Shown here one piece after another: positions 56,693-64,000 of a stretch of DNA of 64,000 nucleotides; position 1 is the stretch's first letter, and every line of letters starts with the position of its first letter. The stretch comes from Chromohalobacter israelensis. GTDB taxonomy: Bacteria > Pseudomonadota > Gammaproteobacteria > Pseudomonadales > Halomonadaceae. The position numbers were made by a program, and so were the translations under genes. The stretch lies in the NCBI GenBank assembly GCA_000761475.1, contig JQNW01000002.1, positions 186,001 to 250,000 on the forward strand, written 5' to 3'. The notes beneath the pieces are model-generated. The model did not search any database, was not told the DNA's origin, and saw nothing but the letters and a program-made list of their open reading frames with translations.

Positions 56693-56983
56693 ATGCTCAA
56701 GAAGTTGATCGACGGGCTGTTTCGCAGCGGCAACGTCAACGACGAGGAGATTCCCGCCACCGACTATGAAGGTTTCCTGATCACCCCGGACCCGCAGGAT
56801 GTCGGCGGTCAGTACCGTGTCAGCGGCTGGATTCGCAAGCCCGTCGAGGGAGGCGAAACGCGCGAGCATCGCTTCGAGCGCTCGGATGTCGTCTCCAGCC
56901 GCGAGGATTGCATCCAGCTCACGCTGCGCAAGGCCCAGCGTTTCATCGATGATACGGGTGACGCCATGTTCGATGAGCGCTGA
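56693..56983 (+). CDS. HlyU-family protein
   Basis: 96-residue protein matching the HlyU domain: ATDYEGFLITPDPQDVGGQYRVSGWIRKPVEGGETREHRFERSD followed by SSREDCIQLTLRKAQRFIDDTGDAMF. The family name comes from a Vibrio haemolysin regulator, but most members, including this short one without a winged-helix domain, have no shown regulatory role. The start ATG is preceded by CAGGGAGAA. Downstream of argG. Confidence 0.85.
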   Translation: MLKKLIDGLFRSGNVNDEEIPATDYEGFLITPDPQDVGGQYRVSGWIRKPVEGGETREHRFERSDVVSSREDCIQLTLRKAQRFIDDTGDAMFDER

Positions 56984-57155
56984 GACGTCGAGCGTGTCAG
57001 GCCGCCGTGGCAATAAAAGCGGCATCTTGCGACAGCGCCGCTACCCTTGAGGTGGCGGCGTTGTCGTTGGTAGCCGCCACCACCGACCCGCTCGTGCCTG
57101 GAACTCGCCCCCGGGGCGATGGCCTAAGGCCCTGTATTTTCCGATGGAGCTGCGC

Positions 57156-57830
57156 ATGATTACCGTGCATCATCTCGACAATTCCCGCTCGTTGCGCATC
57201 GTCTGGCTGCTGGAAGCACTGCAGCAACCCTATGAACTGGTGACGCACCATCGCGACCCCCAGACGCTGCTGGCCCCGGAAAGCCTCAAGCGGCTTCATC
57301 CTCTCGGCAAGGCGCCGTTGATCGTCGATGAGGGGCTGACCGTGGCCGAGTCCGGCGCGATCATCGATTACCTGATCGAACGCTATGACGACGGTCGGCT
57401 CGCACCCGCTCCGGGCACGCCCGAGCATCGCGATTACCGATACTGGCTGCATTACGCCGAAGGGTCCGCCATGCCACCCTTGGTGATGCATCTGGTGTTT
57501 TCCCGTCTGGGCAAGCCACCGGTTCCGGCGCTGCTGCGTCCCTTGGCGGGCAAGCTGGGACAGGGCGTGCAAGCCAAGTTCCTCGACCCCGAAATCGAGC
57601 GCCATCTGGCTTTCTGGGAAACGACGCTCGGCGAGCATGCCTGGTTTGCGGGATCGACGTTCACGGCGGCGGACATTCAAATGAGCTTCCCCGTGCTGGC
57701 GGTCGAGTCGCGGCGGGGGCTAGCGGGCTTTCCGGCCATCGGCGAGTGGCTGACTCGCATACGTGCCCGGGCCGATTATCAGCGCGCCGTGGAGCAGACC
57801 GGCGAGTTGAACCTGAGTGCGACACGCTGA
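57156..57830 (+). CDS. Glutathione S-transferase family protein
   Basis: About 224 residues: a thioredoxin-fold N-terminal domain starting MITVHHLDNSRSLRIVWLLEAL with the cis-Pro in GKAPLIVDEGLTVAESGAIIDYLIERY (the glutathione-binding E-S pair), and an all-helical C-terminal domain ending at GFPAIGEWLTRIRARADYQRAV. Catalytic Ser/Tyr/Cys cannot be assigned with confidence from sequence; the S of DNSRSLRI is the likeliest. A 9-base inverted repeat (57051-57059 and 57073-57081) lies upstream, possibly ending the HlyU-like transcript. Substrate unknown. Confidence 0.88.
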   Translation: MITVHHLDNSRSLRIVWLLEALQQPYELVTHHRDPQTLLAPESLKRLHPLGKAPLIVDEGLTVAESGAIIDYLIERYDDGRLAPAPGTPEHRDYRYWLHYAEGSAMPPLVMHLVFSRLGKPPVPALLRPLAGKLGQGVQAKFLDPEIERHLAFWETTLGEHAWFAGSTFTAADIQMSFPVLAVESRRGLAGFPAIGEWLTRIRARADYQRAVEQTGELNLSATR

Positions 57831-57846
57831 GAGGAGGTGAACGATC

Positions 57847-58269
57847 ATGACAAGTCATCGTTGGATGTATGGGGCGGTCTTGATGGTGCTCGCGCTTCCC
57901 GCCATCGCTGTCGCCCAGACGTCGTCGCACCGAGATGACGACGGCGCTCTCGGGGAGCCCGGCGTCATGGACTGCGATGTCCTGCAGGATGAGATCGAGG
58001 CCAAGATTCGTGCCAATGGTGTCGACGAGTTCCAGCTCGATATCATCGACAGTGCGCGTGTCGACGAGGATGGAGTCCGCGAAGGGGATCCGCTGGCCGG
58101 GGGCGAGGTGGTGGGCAGCTGCGATGGCGGCTCGCGCAAGGTGATCTATCGGCGCGGTGCGCAAGGCAGCGGGGCGATGTCCAGCGAGGATGCCACGCTG
58201 CCGCCCCGGGAGGCGAGCAGCGAGCCGGGCGAGGGCGATACACGGCCAGCCGAAGCCTCGTCGCCTTAA
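57847..58269 (+). CDS. DUF1161-family periplasmic protein
   Basis: 140 residues with a signal peptide (MTSHRWMYGAVLMVLALPAIAVA, cleavage near residue 23) and the DUF1161 domain: CDVLQDEIEAKIRANGVDEFQLDIIDSA and VVGSCDGGSRKVIYRR, two cysteines probably in a disulfide. Usual family members end soon after KKIVYR; here an additional 35-residue Ser/Glu/Pro-rich acidic tail follows (AMSSEDATLPPREASSEPGEG). Function unknown. A GAGAGGAGG ribosome site precedes the start, 16 bases after the GST stop, so the two may be cotranscribed. Confidence 0.85.
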   Translation: MTSHRWMYGAVLMVLALPAIAVAQTSSHRDDDGALGEPGVMDCDVLQDEIEAKIRANGVDEFQLDIIDSARVDEDGVREGDPLAGGEVVGSCDGGSRKVIYRRGAQGSGAMSSEDATLPPREASSEPGEGDTRPAEASSP

Positions 58270-58337
58270 TCGTCGACGCCACTTCCCGCTCATCGCCGCG
58301 GTTGGCTACCATGGGGCCTTTTCAGCAGGAGTCTGCC

Positions 58338-59390
58338 GTGAAGGCCCTATTGCTTTCCGCTTACGCCGCCATGAGTCATCGCCATTGGGCGGAGGGGCTG
58401 CAGCAGCAGTTTGCCGAATTCGACTGGCGATGCCTGGCATTGCCGCCTCGGCACTTTTCCTGGCGTATCCGTGGCAATCCGCTGACGTGGCTCGGGCAGG
58501 CGAGTGAATGCCTTGCCGACGAGCATGATCTGGTCGTGGCCACGTCGATGGTCGATCTGGCGACCCTGGTGGGGCTGTTTCCCTCGTTGGGGCGGGCGCG
58601 CAAGGTCGTGTATTTCCATGAAAATCAGTTCGCTTACCCATTGCCCAAGGGGCAGCGGGTGCAGGCGGAACCCCTGATGGTCAACCTCTATGCGGCTCTG
58701 GCGGCGGATGTCGTGGTGTTCAACAGTGCCCACAACCGCGACAGCTTCCTCGTCGGCGCGCGCACTTTCCTGTCGCGCATGCCCGAACGGCTGCCGCTGT
58801 CGGCACTGTTGTCGCGCCTGGCCGAGAAGGCCGTGATTCTTCCCGTGCCCTTGCCCGAGCAGACACCACGCCCGGCGGGGCGCGGGCGGCGTCTGCTGTG
58901 GAATCACCGCTGGGAATACGACAAGAACCCCGAGATGTTTTTCGCCGCGCTGCAGACACTGGCGAACCGCGACATCGAGTTCGAGGTAGCGGTGGTGGGA
59001 CAGCAGTTCCGCGATCAACCGCCGATCTTCGAGGCGGCGCGGGCCTGGCTGGGAGATCGCGTGGTCAGCTGGGGCGAGCAGCCCGGCGATGCCTACCGTG
59101 AGGTCCTCGACGGTGCCGATATCGTGGTGTCCACGACCGATCATGAATTCCAGGGGCTGGCGGTCATGGAGGCGGTGACCCATGGCTGCGTGCCGCTGGT
59201 GCCGGAGCGCCTGTGCTTTCCCGAATATTACCCGCCTGAATGTCGGTACGCCGGCGACCAGGCCGCGCTCGAGGCCCGCCTGGCCGAGTGGCTGACTCAG
59301 CCGGGGACGCGCCCCGCCTTGCCCGATGCGCGTGCCTGGCAATGGCCGGCGTGGCGTGCGGCGTATCGCGACGTGTTGCGCGGTGCGTAG
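58338..59390 (+). CDS. QTMAN-like glycosyltransferase (tRNA-queuosine alpha-mannosyltransferase family)
   Basis: 350-residue GT-B-fold glycosyltransferase. The N-terminal half (LLLSAYAAMSHRHWAEGLQQQFAEFDWRCLALPPRHFSWRIRG, then VVATSMVDLATLVGLFP and KVVYFHENQFAYP) matches the DUF3524/QTMAN_N family; the C-terminal half is a group 1 glycosyltransferase with WNHRWEYDKNPEMFF, VSTTDHEFQGLAVMEAVTHGCVPLVPERLCFPEYYP. The animal homologue GTDC1/QTMAN mannosylates queuosine in tRNA-Asp; the bacterial substrate is not settled. The start is a GTG preceded by CAGGAGTCTGCC; the longer open frame has no ribosome site. Convergent with nth. Confidence 0.85.
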   Translation: MKALLLSAYAAMSHRHWAEGLQQQFAEFDWRCLALPPRHFSWRIRGNPLTWLGQASECLADEHDLVVATSMVDLATLVGLFPSLGRARKVVYFHENQFAYPLPKGQRVQAEPLMVNLYAALAADVVVFNSAHNRDSFLVGARTFLSRMPERLPLSALLSRLAEKAVILPVPLPEQTPRPAGRGRRLLWNHRWEYDKNPEMFFAALQTLANRDIEFEVAVVGQQFRDQPPIFEAARAWLGDRVVSWGEQPGDAYREVLDGADIVVSTTDHEFQGLAVMEAVTHGCVPLVPERLCFPEYYPPECRYAGDQAALEARLAEWLTQPGTRPALPDARAWQWPAWRAAYRDVLRGA

Positions 59391-59395
59391 AAGGG

Positions 59396-60034
59396 TCAGG
59401 CCAGTTCGGTCTTGTCCTTGTACTCGCAGAGATCCTCGATCACGCAGCTTCCACAACGCGGCTTGCGAGCCACGCAGGTGTAGCGCCCGTGAAGGATGAG
59501 CCAGTGATGCGCATCGTGCAGGAATTCCCTGGGGACGTGGCGCATCAGTTTCTGTTCGACCTCGAGCACGTTCTTGCCTGGCGCGATGCGCGTGCGGTTG
59601 GCGACCCGGAAGATATGCGTATCCACCGCCATGGTCGGCTGCCCGAAGGCGGTATTGAGGATCACGTTGGCGGTCTTGCGGCCGACACCGGGTAGCGCTT
59701 CCAGTGCCTCGCGGGTATCCGGCACCTCGCCGCCGTGCCGTTCGAGCAGCAGGTGGCAGGTTTTCATCAAGTTATCGGCCTTGCTGTTGTACAGGCCGAT
59801 GGTCTTGATCTTGTCCTTGAGACCTTCCAGGCCCAGGTCGAGGATGCCCTGCGGCGTATTGGCCACCGGGAACAGGCGCGCGGTGGCCTTGTTGACTCCC
59901 ACGTCCGTGGCCTGGGCGGAAAGCAGTACCGCCGTCAACAGCTCGAATGGCGTTTGCCAATGCAGCTCCGTCGTCGGCGTGGGATTGTGATCGCGCAGGC
60001 GCGAAAAGATCTCGTGGCGTTTTTGAGCGTTCAT
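59396..60034 (-). CDS. nth: Endonuclease III
   Basis: Bifunctional DNA glycosylase/AP lyase removing oxidised pyrimidines. 212 residues from MNAQKRHEIFSRLRDHNPTP. The helix-hairpin-helix and catalytic Lys are in LPGVGRKTANVILNTAFGQPTMAVDTHIFRVANRT, with the catalytic Asp in VDTH. The C-terminal 4Fe-4S ligands C-x6-C-x2-C-x5-C are complete (CVARKPRCGSCVIEDLC). Follows the RnfB-like gene by 7 bases. Confidence 0.97.
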   Translation of the reverse strand: MNAQKRHEIFSRLRDHNPTPTTELHWQTPFELLTAVLLSAQATDVGVNKATARLFPVANTPQGILDLGLEGLKDKIKTIGLYNSKADNLMKTCHLLLERHGGEVPDTREALEALPGVGRKTANVILNTAFGQPTMAVDTHIFRVANRTRIAPGKNVLEVEQKLMRHVPREFLHDAHHWLILHGRYTCVARKPRCGSCVIEDLCEYKDKTELA

Positions 60035-60041
60035 GAGCGAA

Positions 60042-61049
60042 TCAAGGCGATGAAGAGGAATCGAGGGCGGCACGGGCGGCATCGAGCATGCGCTGGGCCT
60101 CTTCGACCTGGCCGTGGGCGGCCTCGCGGCTGGCGGCATCGCCGTGGCGCTCGGCGTGGGCGACCTGCTGGCGGGCCTTGCGCAATGACTGCTCGGCGGC
60201 TTTGACGGCCATGCGCCGATGATGCGTAACGGAGGTGTCGGCGTGCCTTGTCTGGGCGTTGCCGAGCTGCCGGTCGATGTCCGCCAGGCGCGCTGTCAGC
60301 GTCTCGGCGCGTTCATCGAGCGCCCGGCGTGCCTCCGCGTCCAGCGGGTCGCGCTGGCGCTGACGCTCCACACGCTTGAGGCCGGCGACCAGCGTGGCGC
60401 GCGTCGCCTTGAGAGACGTGGCATCCACGCCGGCGGTGGCCTCCTGTGGCGTCGGCTTGGCAGGGGCGGTCTCGCGTGTGGTCTTTGCCGCCAGGGCCGC
60501 CTGGCGACGTTCGCGCTTGCGGCGTTTCTCCTCGGCCTGGCGCTGGAGACGTCGCTGACGCGCCTCGTGGCGTTGCCGGCCCAGTTCGGCACGCCTGGTC
60601 AGGTAGGCGTCCTGCTGGGCGCGAGTTTCTGCCGCGACCCATTCGGGGTGCGGCAGGATGTCGATGCAGTCGACCGGGCAGGGCGCGACGCACAGCTCGC
60701 AGCCGGTGCACTCCCCGGCGATGACGGTGTGCATCTGCTTGGCCGCGCCGAGGATGGCATCCACCGGGCACGCCTGGATGCACTTGGTGCAGCCGATGCA
60801 TTCCGCTTCGCGAATGAAGGCGACCTTGGGCGACTCCGCGGGCTGCGCGAGAGGCTGTGGCGTCTGGCCGGTCAGCTCGGCCAGACGTATCACGGTCGCC
60901 TCGCCGCCGGGCGGGCACTTGTTGATCGCCTCGCCGGCGGCGATGCCTTCGGCATAGGGACGACAGCCGGGATGCCCGCACTTGCCGCATTGGGTCTGCG
61001 GCAGTGCGGCATCCAGCGTCTCGATGAGCGCGGCGTTAGCGGACACCAT
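60042..61049 (-). CDS. Orphan RnfB/RsxB-like ferredoxin with long C-terminal extension
   Basis: 335 residues. Residues 1-165 align with the soluble part of RsxB: the 4Fe-S domain CGKCGHPGC with a fourth Cys in NKCPPGG, then two 4Fe-4S ferredoxin motifs [18 protein letters not shown] and [16 protein letters not shown]. The N-terminal membrane helix of RsxB is absent. Beyond about residue 165 is a charged, Arg/Glu/Ala-rich, probably coiled-coil extension of about 170 residues ([32 protein letters not shown] onward). No rnfA, C, D, G or E genes are in the window. It sits between metG and nth with gaps of 6 and 7 bases, so all three form one operon. The electron donor and acceptor are unknown. 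Confidence 0.88.
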   Translation of the reverse strand: MVSANAALIETLDAALPQTQCGKCGHPGCRPYAEGIAAGEAINKCPPGGEATVIRLAELTGQTPQPLAQPAESPKVAFIREAECIGCTKCIQACPVDAILGAAKQMHTVIAGECTGCELCVAPCPVDCIDILPHPEWVAAETRAQQDAYLTRRAELGRQRHEARQRRLQRQAEEKRRKRERRQAALAAKTTRETAPAKPTPQEATAGVDATSLKATRATLVAGLKRVERQRQRDPLDAEARRALDERAETLTARLADIDRQLGNAQTRHADTSVTHHRRMAVKAAEQSLRKARQQVAHAERHGDAASREAAHGQVEEAQRMLDAARAALDSSSSP

Positions 61050-61055
61050 GCCTCC

Positions 61056-63101
61056 TCAGGACACCCGCTGGCCGGGCTCCGCCCCGTTGTCAGGTGACAG
61101 CAGATAGATGCCGCCCTCCTTGTCGCCGGCGGCCAGCACCATGCCTTCCGAAACGCCGAAACGCATCTTGCGCGGTGCCAGATTGGCGACCATGACGGTC
61201 AGGCGGCCTTCCAGCGCCTCGGGCGCATAGACGGCGCGAATGCCCGAGAAGACCGTCCGCGTTTCGCCGCCCAGGTCGAGCGTCAGCTTGAGGAGCTTCT
61301 TGGCGCCCTCGACGTATTCGGCCTTGGCGATGCGCACGATGCGCAGGTCGAGCTTGGCAAAATCGTCGAAGCCGATCTCGTCGGCGATCGGATCGTCGGC
61401 GAGGGGGCCCTTGGCCTGTTCCTTGAGCTTCTGCTCTTCGGCGAGGACTTCCTTGGACGCCTCGGTCATCGACGCGATCTTGTCGGTATCGACACGTGTC
61501 ATCAGCGGCTTGAACTTGGTGATCGCGTGGTCCTCGAGCAAGGTGCGGCGGCTTTCCCAGTCGAGCGACTCGATCTGCAGGAAGTCGCGTGCCTGCTCGG
61601 CCATCGCCGGCACCACGGGCTGCAGGTAGACCATCAGGATGCGGAACAGGTTGATGCCCACCGAGCAGATGTCGAGCACCTCCTGCTCGCGGCCTTCTTC
61701 CTTGGCCAGCACCCAGGGCGCCTTGTCGGCGATGTAGGCATTGGCTTCGTCGGCCAGGTCCATGACCTTGCGCATGGCGCGGGCGAATTCGCGCGCCTCG
61801 TAATCGGCGGCGATGGCCTCGCCGGCCTCCACGAAGCGGGCCACCAGCTCGGGCTCGGCACAGTGCGCGGCGAGTCGGCCGGCACCCAGCTTCTTGACGA
61901 AGCCGGCACAGCGACTGGCGATGTTGACGACCTTGCCGACCAGATCCGCGTTCACGCGCGAGGCGAAGTCCTCGAGGTTGAGGTCCAGATCGTCGACGCC
62001 GGCGGTGAGCTTGGCGGCGAAGTAGTAGCGCAGGTACTCGGGGTTGAGGTATTCGGCATAGGTCTGCGCCTTGATGAAGGTCCCGCGGGACTTGGACATC
62101 TTGGCGCCGTTGACGGTGACGAAGCCGTGGCAGTTGACGCCGGTCGGCGTGCGCAGCCCAGCGCCCTCGAGCATGGCCGGCCAGAACAGGGCGTGGAAGT
62201 AGACGATGTCCTTGCCGATGAAGTGATAGACCTCCGCGTCCGAGTCGCGGCGCCAGTAGCTGTCGAAGTCGATGCTCTCACGCTCGCAGAGGTTCTGGAA
62301 GCTGGCCAGGTAGCCGATCGGCGCGTCCAGCCAGACATAGAAATACTTGCCCGGCGCGTCGGGGATCTCGAAGCCGAAATAGGGGGCGTCGCGCGAGATG
62401 TCCCACTCGTTGAAGCCCGATTCGAACCATTCGAGCAACTTGTTGCGGATCTGCGGCTGGACGTGGCCGCCGTCGATCCAGCCCTGCATGAAGTCGGCGA
62501 AGTCGGGCAGCTTGAAGAAGAAGTGCGTCGAGCTGCGCACCTCGGGCGTGGCACCGCTGATCGCCGAGACCGGATCGATCAGCTCGGCCGGCGTATAGGT
62601 GGCTCCGCACGCCTCGCAATTGTCGCCGTACTGATCGCCCGCCCCGCATTTGGGGCAGGTGCCCTTGATGAAACGGTCGGCGAGGAACAGGCCCTTCACC
62701 GGGTCGTACATCTGCTCGATGTCACGCGTCGAGATATGGCCGGCGTCACGCAGCGCCGTGTAGATGCGCTCGCTGTGCTGACGGTTCTCTTCCGAGTGGG
62801 TGGAATAGTAATTGTCGAATGCCACCCCGAAGCGGGCGAAGTCGGCCTGGTGTTCGGCGCTGACCTTGCTGATCAGTTGTTCCGGAGTGATGCCTTCTTG
62901 CTCCGCGCGCAGCATGATCGCGGTGCCATGGGCGTCATCCGCACACACGTAATGACACTCGTGGCCGCGGCTCTTCTGGAAGCGCACCCAGATATCGGTC
63001 TGGATGTACTCGAGCAGGTGGCCCAGATGGATCGAGCCGTTGGCATAAGGCAGGGCACTGGTGACCAGGATCTTGCGCTTGGCGTTGGCGGTAGTCGGCA
63101 T
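61056..63101 (-). CDS. metG: Methionyl-tRNA synthetase
   Basis: Charges initiator and elongator tRNA-Met. 681 residues. The HIGH-like motif is [10 protein letters not shown], the zinc-binding insert has [18 protein letters not shown], and KMSKS reads [10 protein letters not shown]. The C-terminal EMAP/tRNA-binding domain ([37 protein letters not shown]) makes it the dimeric E. coli type. Start [22 protein letters not shown]; ten residues upstream in the open frame are not family-like. First gene of metG-rnfB-like-nth. Confidence 0.98.
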   Translation of the reverse strand: MPTTANAKRKILVTSALPYANGSIHLGHLLEYIQTDIWVRFQKSRGHECHYVCADDAHGTAIMLRAEQEGITPEQLISKVSAEHQADFARFGVAFDNYYSTHSEENRQHSERIYTALRDAGHISTRDIEQMYDPVKGLFLADRFIKGTCPKCGAGDQYGDNCEACGATYTPAELIDPVSAISGATPEVRSSTHFFFKLPDFADFMQGWIDGGHVQPQIRNKLLEWFESGFNEWDISRDAPYFGFEIPDAPGKYFYVWLDAPIGYLASFQNLCERESIDFDSYWRRDSDAEVYHFIGKDIVYFHALFWPAMLEGAGLRTPTGVNCHGFVTVNGAKMSKSRGTFIKAQTYAEYLNPEYLRYYFAAKLTAGVDDLDLNLEDFASRVNADLVGKVVNIASRCAGFVKKLGAGRLAAHCAEPELVARFVEAGEAIAADYEAREFARAMRKVMDLADEANAYIADKAPWVLAKEEGREQEVLDICSVGINLFRILMVYLQPVVPAMAEQARDFLQIESLDWESRRTLLEDHAITKFKPLMTRVDTDKIASMTEASKEVLAEEQKLKEQAKGPLADDPIADEIGFDDFAKLDLRIVRIAKAEYVEGAKKLLKLTLDLGGETRTVFSGIRAVYAPEALEGRLTVMVANLAPRKMRFGVSEGMVLAAGDKEGGIYLLSPDNGAEPGQRVS

Positions 63102-63229
63102 GGCGGCTCTAGTGACTGAAATCGGGAACAAGAAAAGGTGTCTCGAACGACATCGACGAAAAGGCGATTGTAGCCCGCTTGGCGCTTGGCTGCATCCGTG
63201 GCGCCACGCGACGCCCGGGTGGCGCGTGC

Positions 63230-63619
63230 TCAGTTCGCCGGCCAGCCGCCTTGACGTATGGCCGGGCGGCCGGCGACGCCGGGGTTGTAGAGATATAGCC
63301 AGGCGGGGCCGAACGTCGTGGCATGCACGCTGCGGTCATAGGTGCCCCGGGACGGGGCGCGCACGCGGTAATCTTCCAGCCGGTCGAGCGCTGCCAGGCC
63401 GCTGGCATTGACCCGATAGACCTCCACCTCGATGCCGCGCGACGGCTCTTGCTTGGCACCGGGACAGTGGCCCAGATCGTAGAGGGTGATATGGGTCAGG
63501 GTGTCGCGGCCGAGGTACTCGGCGTCCTGCAGCCAGTGATGATTGCGCAGACCACGCTTGAGCGTGCCATAAACGGCGACCAGCGGTGTGCGGCGAATGG
63601 CGAGAGCGGGTGAATGCAT
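63230..63619 (-). CDS. Gamma-glutamylcyclotransferase-like protein (AIG2/BtrG fold)
   Basis: 129 residues. The nucleating motif [24 protein letters not shown] is the YGTLR-type signature of the GGCT fold; the presumed catalytic Glu lies in [23 protein letters not shown]. Small proteins of this fold include E. coli YtfP and eukaryotic GGACT/AIG2; the substrate here is unknown. The start ATG was chosen over a longer Arg-rich frame. Single gene between metG and thiI, same strand. Confidence 0.85.
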   Translation of the reverse strand: MHSPALAIRRTPLVAVYGTLKRGLRNHHWLQDAEYLGRDTLTHITLYDLGHCPGAKQEPSRGIEVEVYRVNASGLAALDRLEDYRVRAPSRGTYDRSVHATTFGPAWLYLYNPGVAGRPAIRQGGWPAN

Positions 63620-63648
63620 GGCGACCTTGCGTTGACGGCGACGCGGGT

Positions 63649-64000
63649 TCAGCGCTCGGCGTGAGCGTCGTCCCGATAGACGAGGAAGTTGTCGAGGCCC
63701 TGGTCGGCGAGCCGAAGCGCCTGCATCTTGCTCATCACGCCCTGGGCGCAATAGAGCGCGTAGCGTTGCCGGCCTGAAAGCTGCGCGGCGCGTGCGGCGA
63801 GTTCGTAAAACGGAATCGCCAGCGGCTCGCCATGCGGCAGCTTCAGCGGTGCGGCATCGCGTTCATCGGGGTGGCGAATGTCGATCACCGTGACGTCCTC
63901 GGCTGCGCGCAGCGCGTCGGCGGAGGCGATCACGGGAACATCCATCGGACGTGACGGCGGTGCATCGAGGAGGCGATCCACCCGGGTGCGACTCGCGGCC
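63649..64000 (-). CDS. thiI: ThiI, C-terminal rhodanese part (truncated by the window edge)
   Basis: The last 116 codons of tRNA 4-thiouridine synthetase / thiamine thiazole sulfur-transfer protein. Only the rhodanese domain is in view: VIDIRHPDERDAAPLKLP, IPFYELAARAAQL, and LYCAQGVMSKMQALRLADQGLDNFLVYRD, where the Cys carries the persulfide needed for sulfur transfer. The reading frame is open to the last base of the window, so the start and the THUMP and adenylation domains lie beyond it. A short in-frame GTG at 63981 should not be taken as the start. Confidence 0.88.
   Translation of the reverse strand, partial: AASRTRVDRLLDAPPSRPMDVPVIASADALRAAEDVTVIDIRHPDERDAAPLKLPHGEPLAIPFYELAARAAQLSGRQRYALYCAQGVMSKMQALRLADQGLDNFLVYRDDAHAER

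Noticed and set aside
61527-63119. 530-codon frame opposite metG
   Set aside because: Shadow of metG.

Overview
The window is GC-rich, densely packed chromosomal DNA from a gammaproteobacterium, most probably a halophile of the Halomonadaceae (Halomonas/Chromohalobacter type). The main evidence is gene order and fusions: a pilBCD-coaE-yacG cluster, the gyrA-serC-pheA-tyrA/aroA-cmk-rpsA chain with a fused TyrA-AroA, the gacA-uvrC-pgsA-tRNA(Gly,Cys,Leu) block, a lone TrkH-family potassium transporter, and a metG-rnfB-like-nth operon. The genus is inferred, because the window contains no rRNA.

Layout. 1-6.1 kb: type IV pilus biogenesis (pilB, pilC, pilD on the minus strand, followed by coaE and yacG), with the divergent major pilin pilA. 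6.3-10 kb: trkH, a PlsC-domain acyltransferase and rdgC. 10.3-20.2 kb: the supraoperon-like chain gyrA, serC, pheA, tyrA-aroA, cmk, rpsA, covering serine/PLP and aromatic amino acid synthesis with gyrase and S1. 20.4-29.1 kb: VIT-family transporter, trmJ, groESL behind a good sigma-32 promoter, fxsA, an SDR, comEA, pyrF, and on the minus strand ihfB-lapA-lapB. 29.3-39.9 kb: sdhE-ygfX, a FUSC protein, panE, topB, a large unrecognised membrane protein, a SEC-C/TPR protein and ampG. 40-48 kb: rfaH, a SlyD-like isomerase, an EAL protein, proS, a GNAT enzyme, a lipoprotein, and an unrecognised helical protein divergent from an FNR-like regulator. 48.1-52.3 kb: tRNA-Leu, tRNA-Cys, a broken tRNA-Gly copy, tRNA-Gly, pgsA, uvrC, gacA and tRNA-Ala. 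52.3-64 kb: a zinc-ribbon miniprotein, argF, grxD, rnt, argG, a HlyU-like protein, a GST, a DUF1161 protein, a queuosine-mannosyltransferase-like glycosyltransferase, nth, an RnfB-like ferredoxin, metG, a gamma-glutamylcyclotransferase-fold protein and the 3' end of thiI, which runs off the window.

Most of the window is conserved core genome. I see no CRISPR array, insertion sequence, prophage or recognisable defence island, and I do not claim a new multi-gene system. The observations most worth following are: a tRNA-Ala(GGC) whose T loop carries a tandem 6-base duplication; a displaced 3' fragment of tRNA-Gly next to its intact copy; an FNR-family regulator that lacks two of the four cluster cysteines yet keeps the FNR recognition helix; an orphan RnfB-like protein with a long charged C-terminal extension and no membrane helix; and a pilin whose 3' half is much more AT-rich than its 5' half.

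Starts were moved from the longest open frame where a ribosome binding site or family alignment favoured an internal codon; these cases are stated entry by entry. Family assignments come from recalled motifs and gene order, not from database searches.
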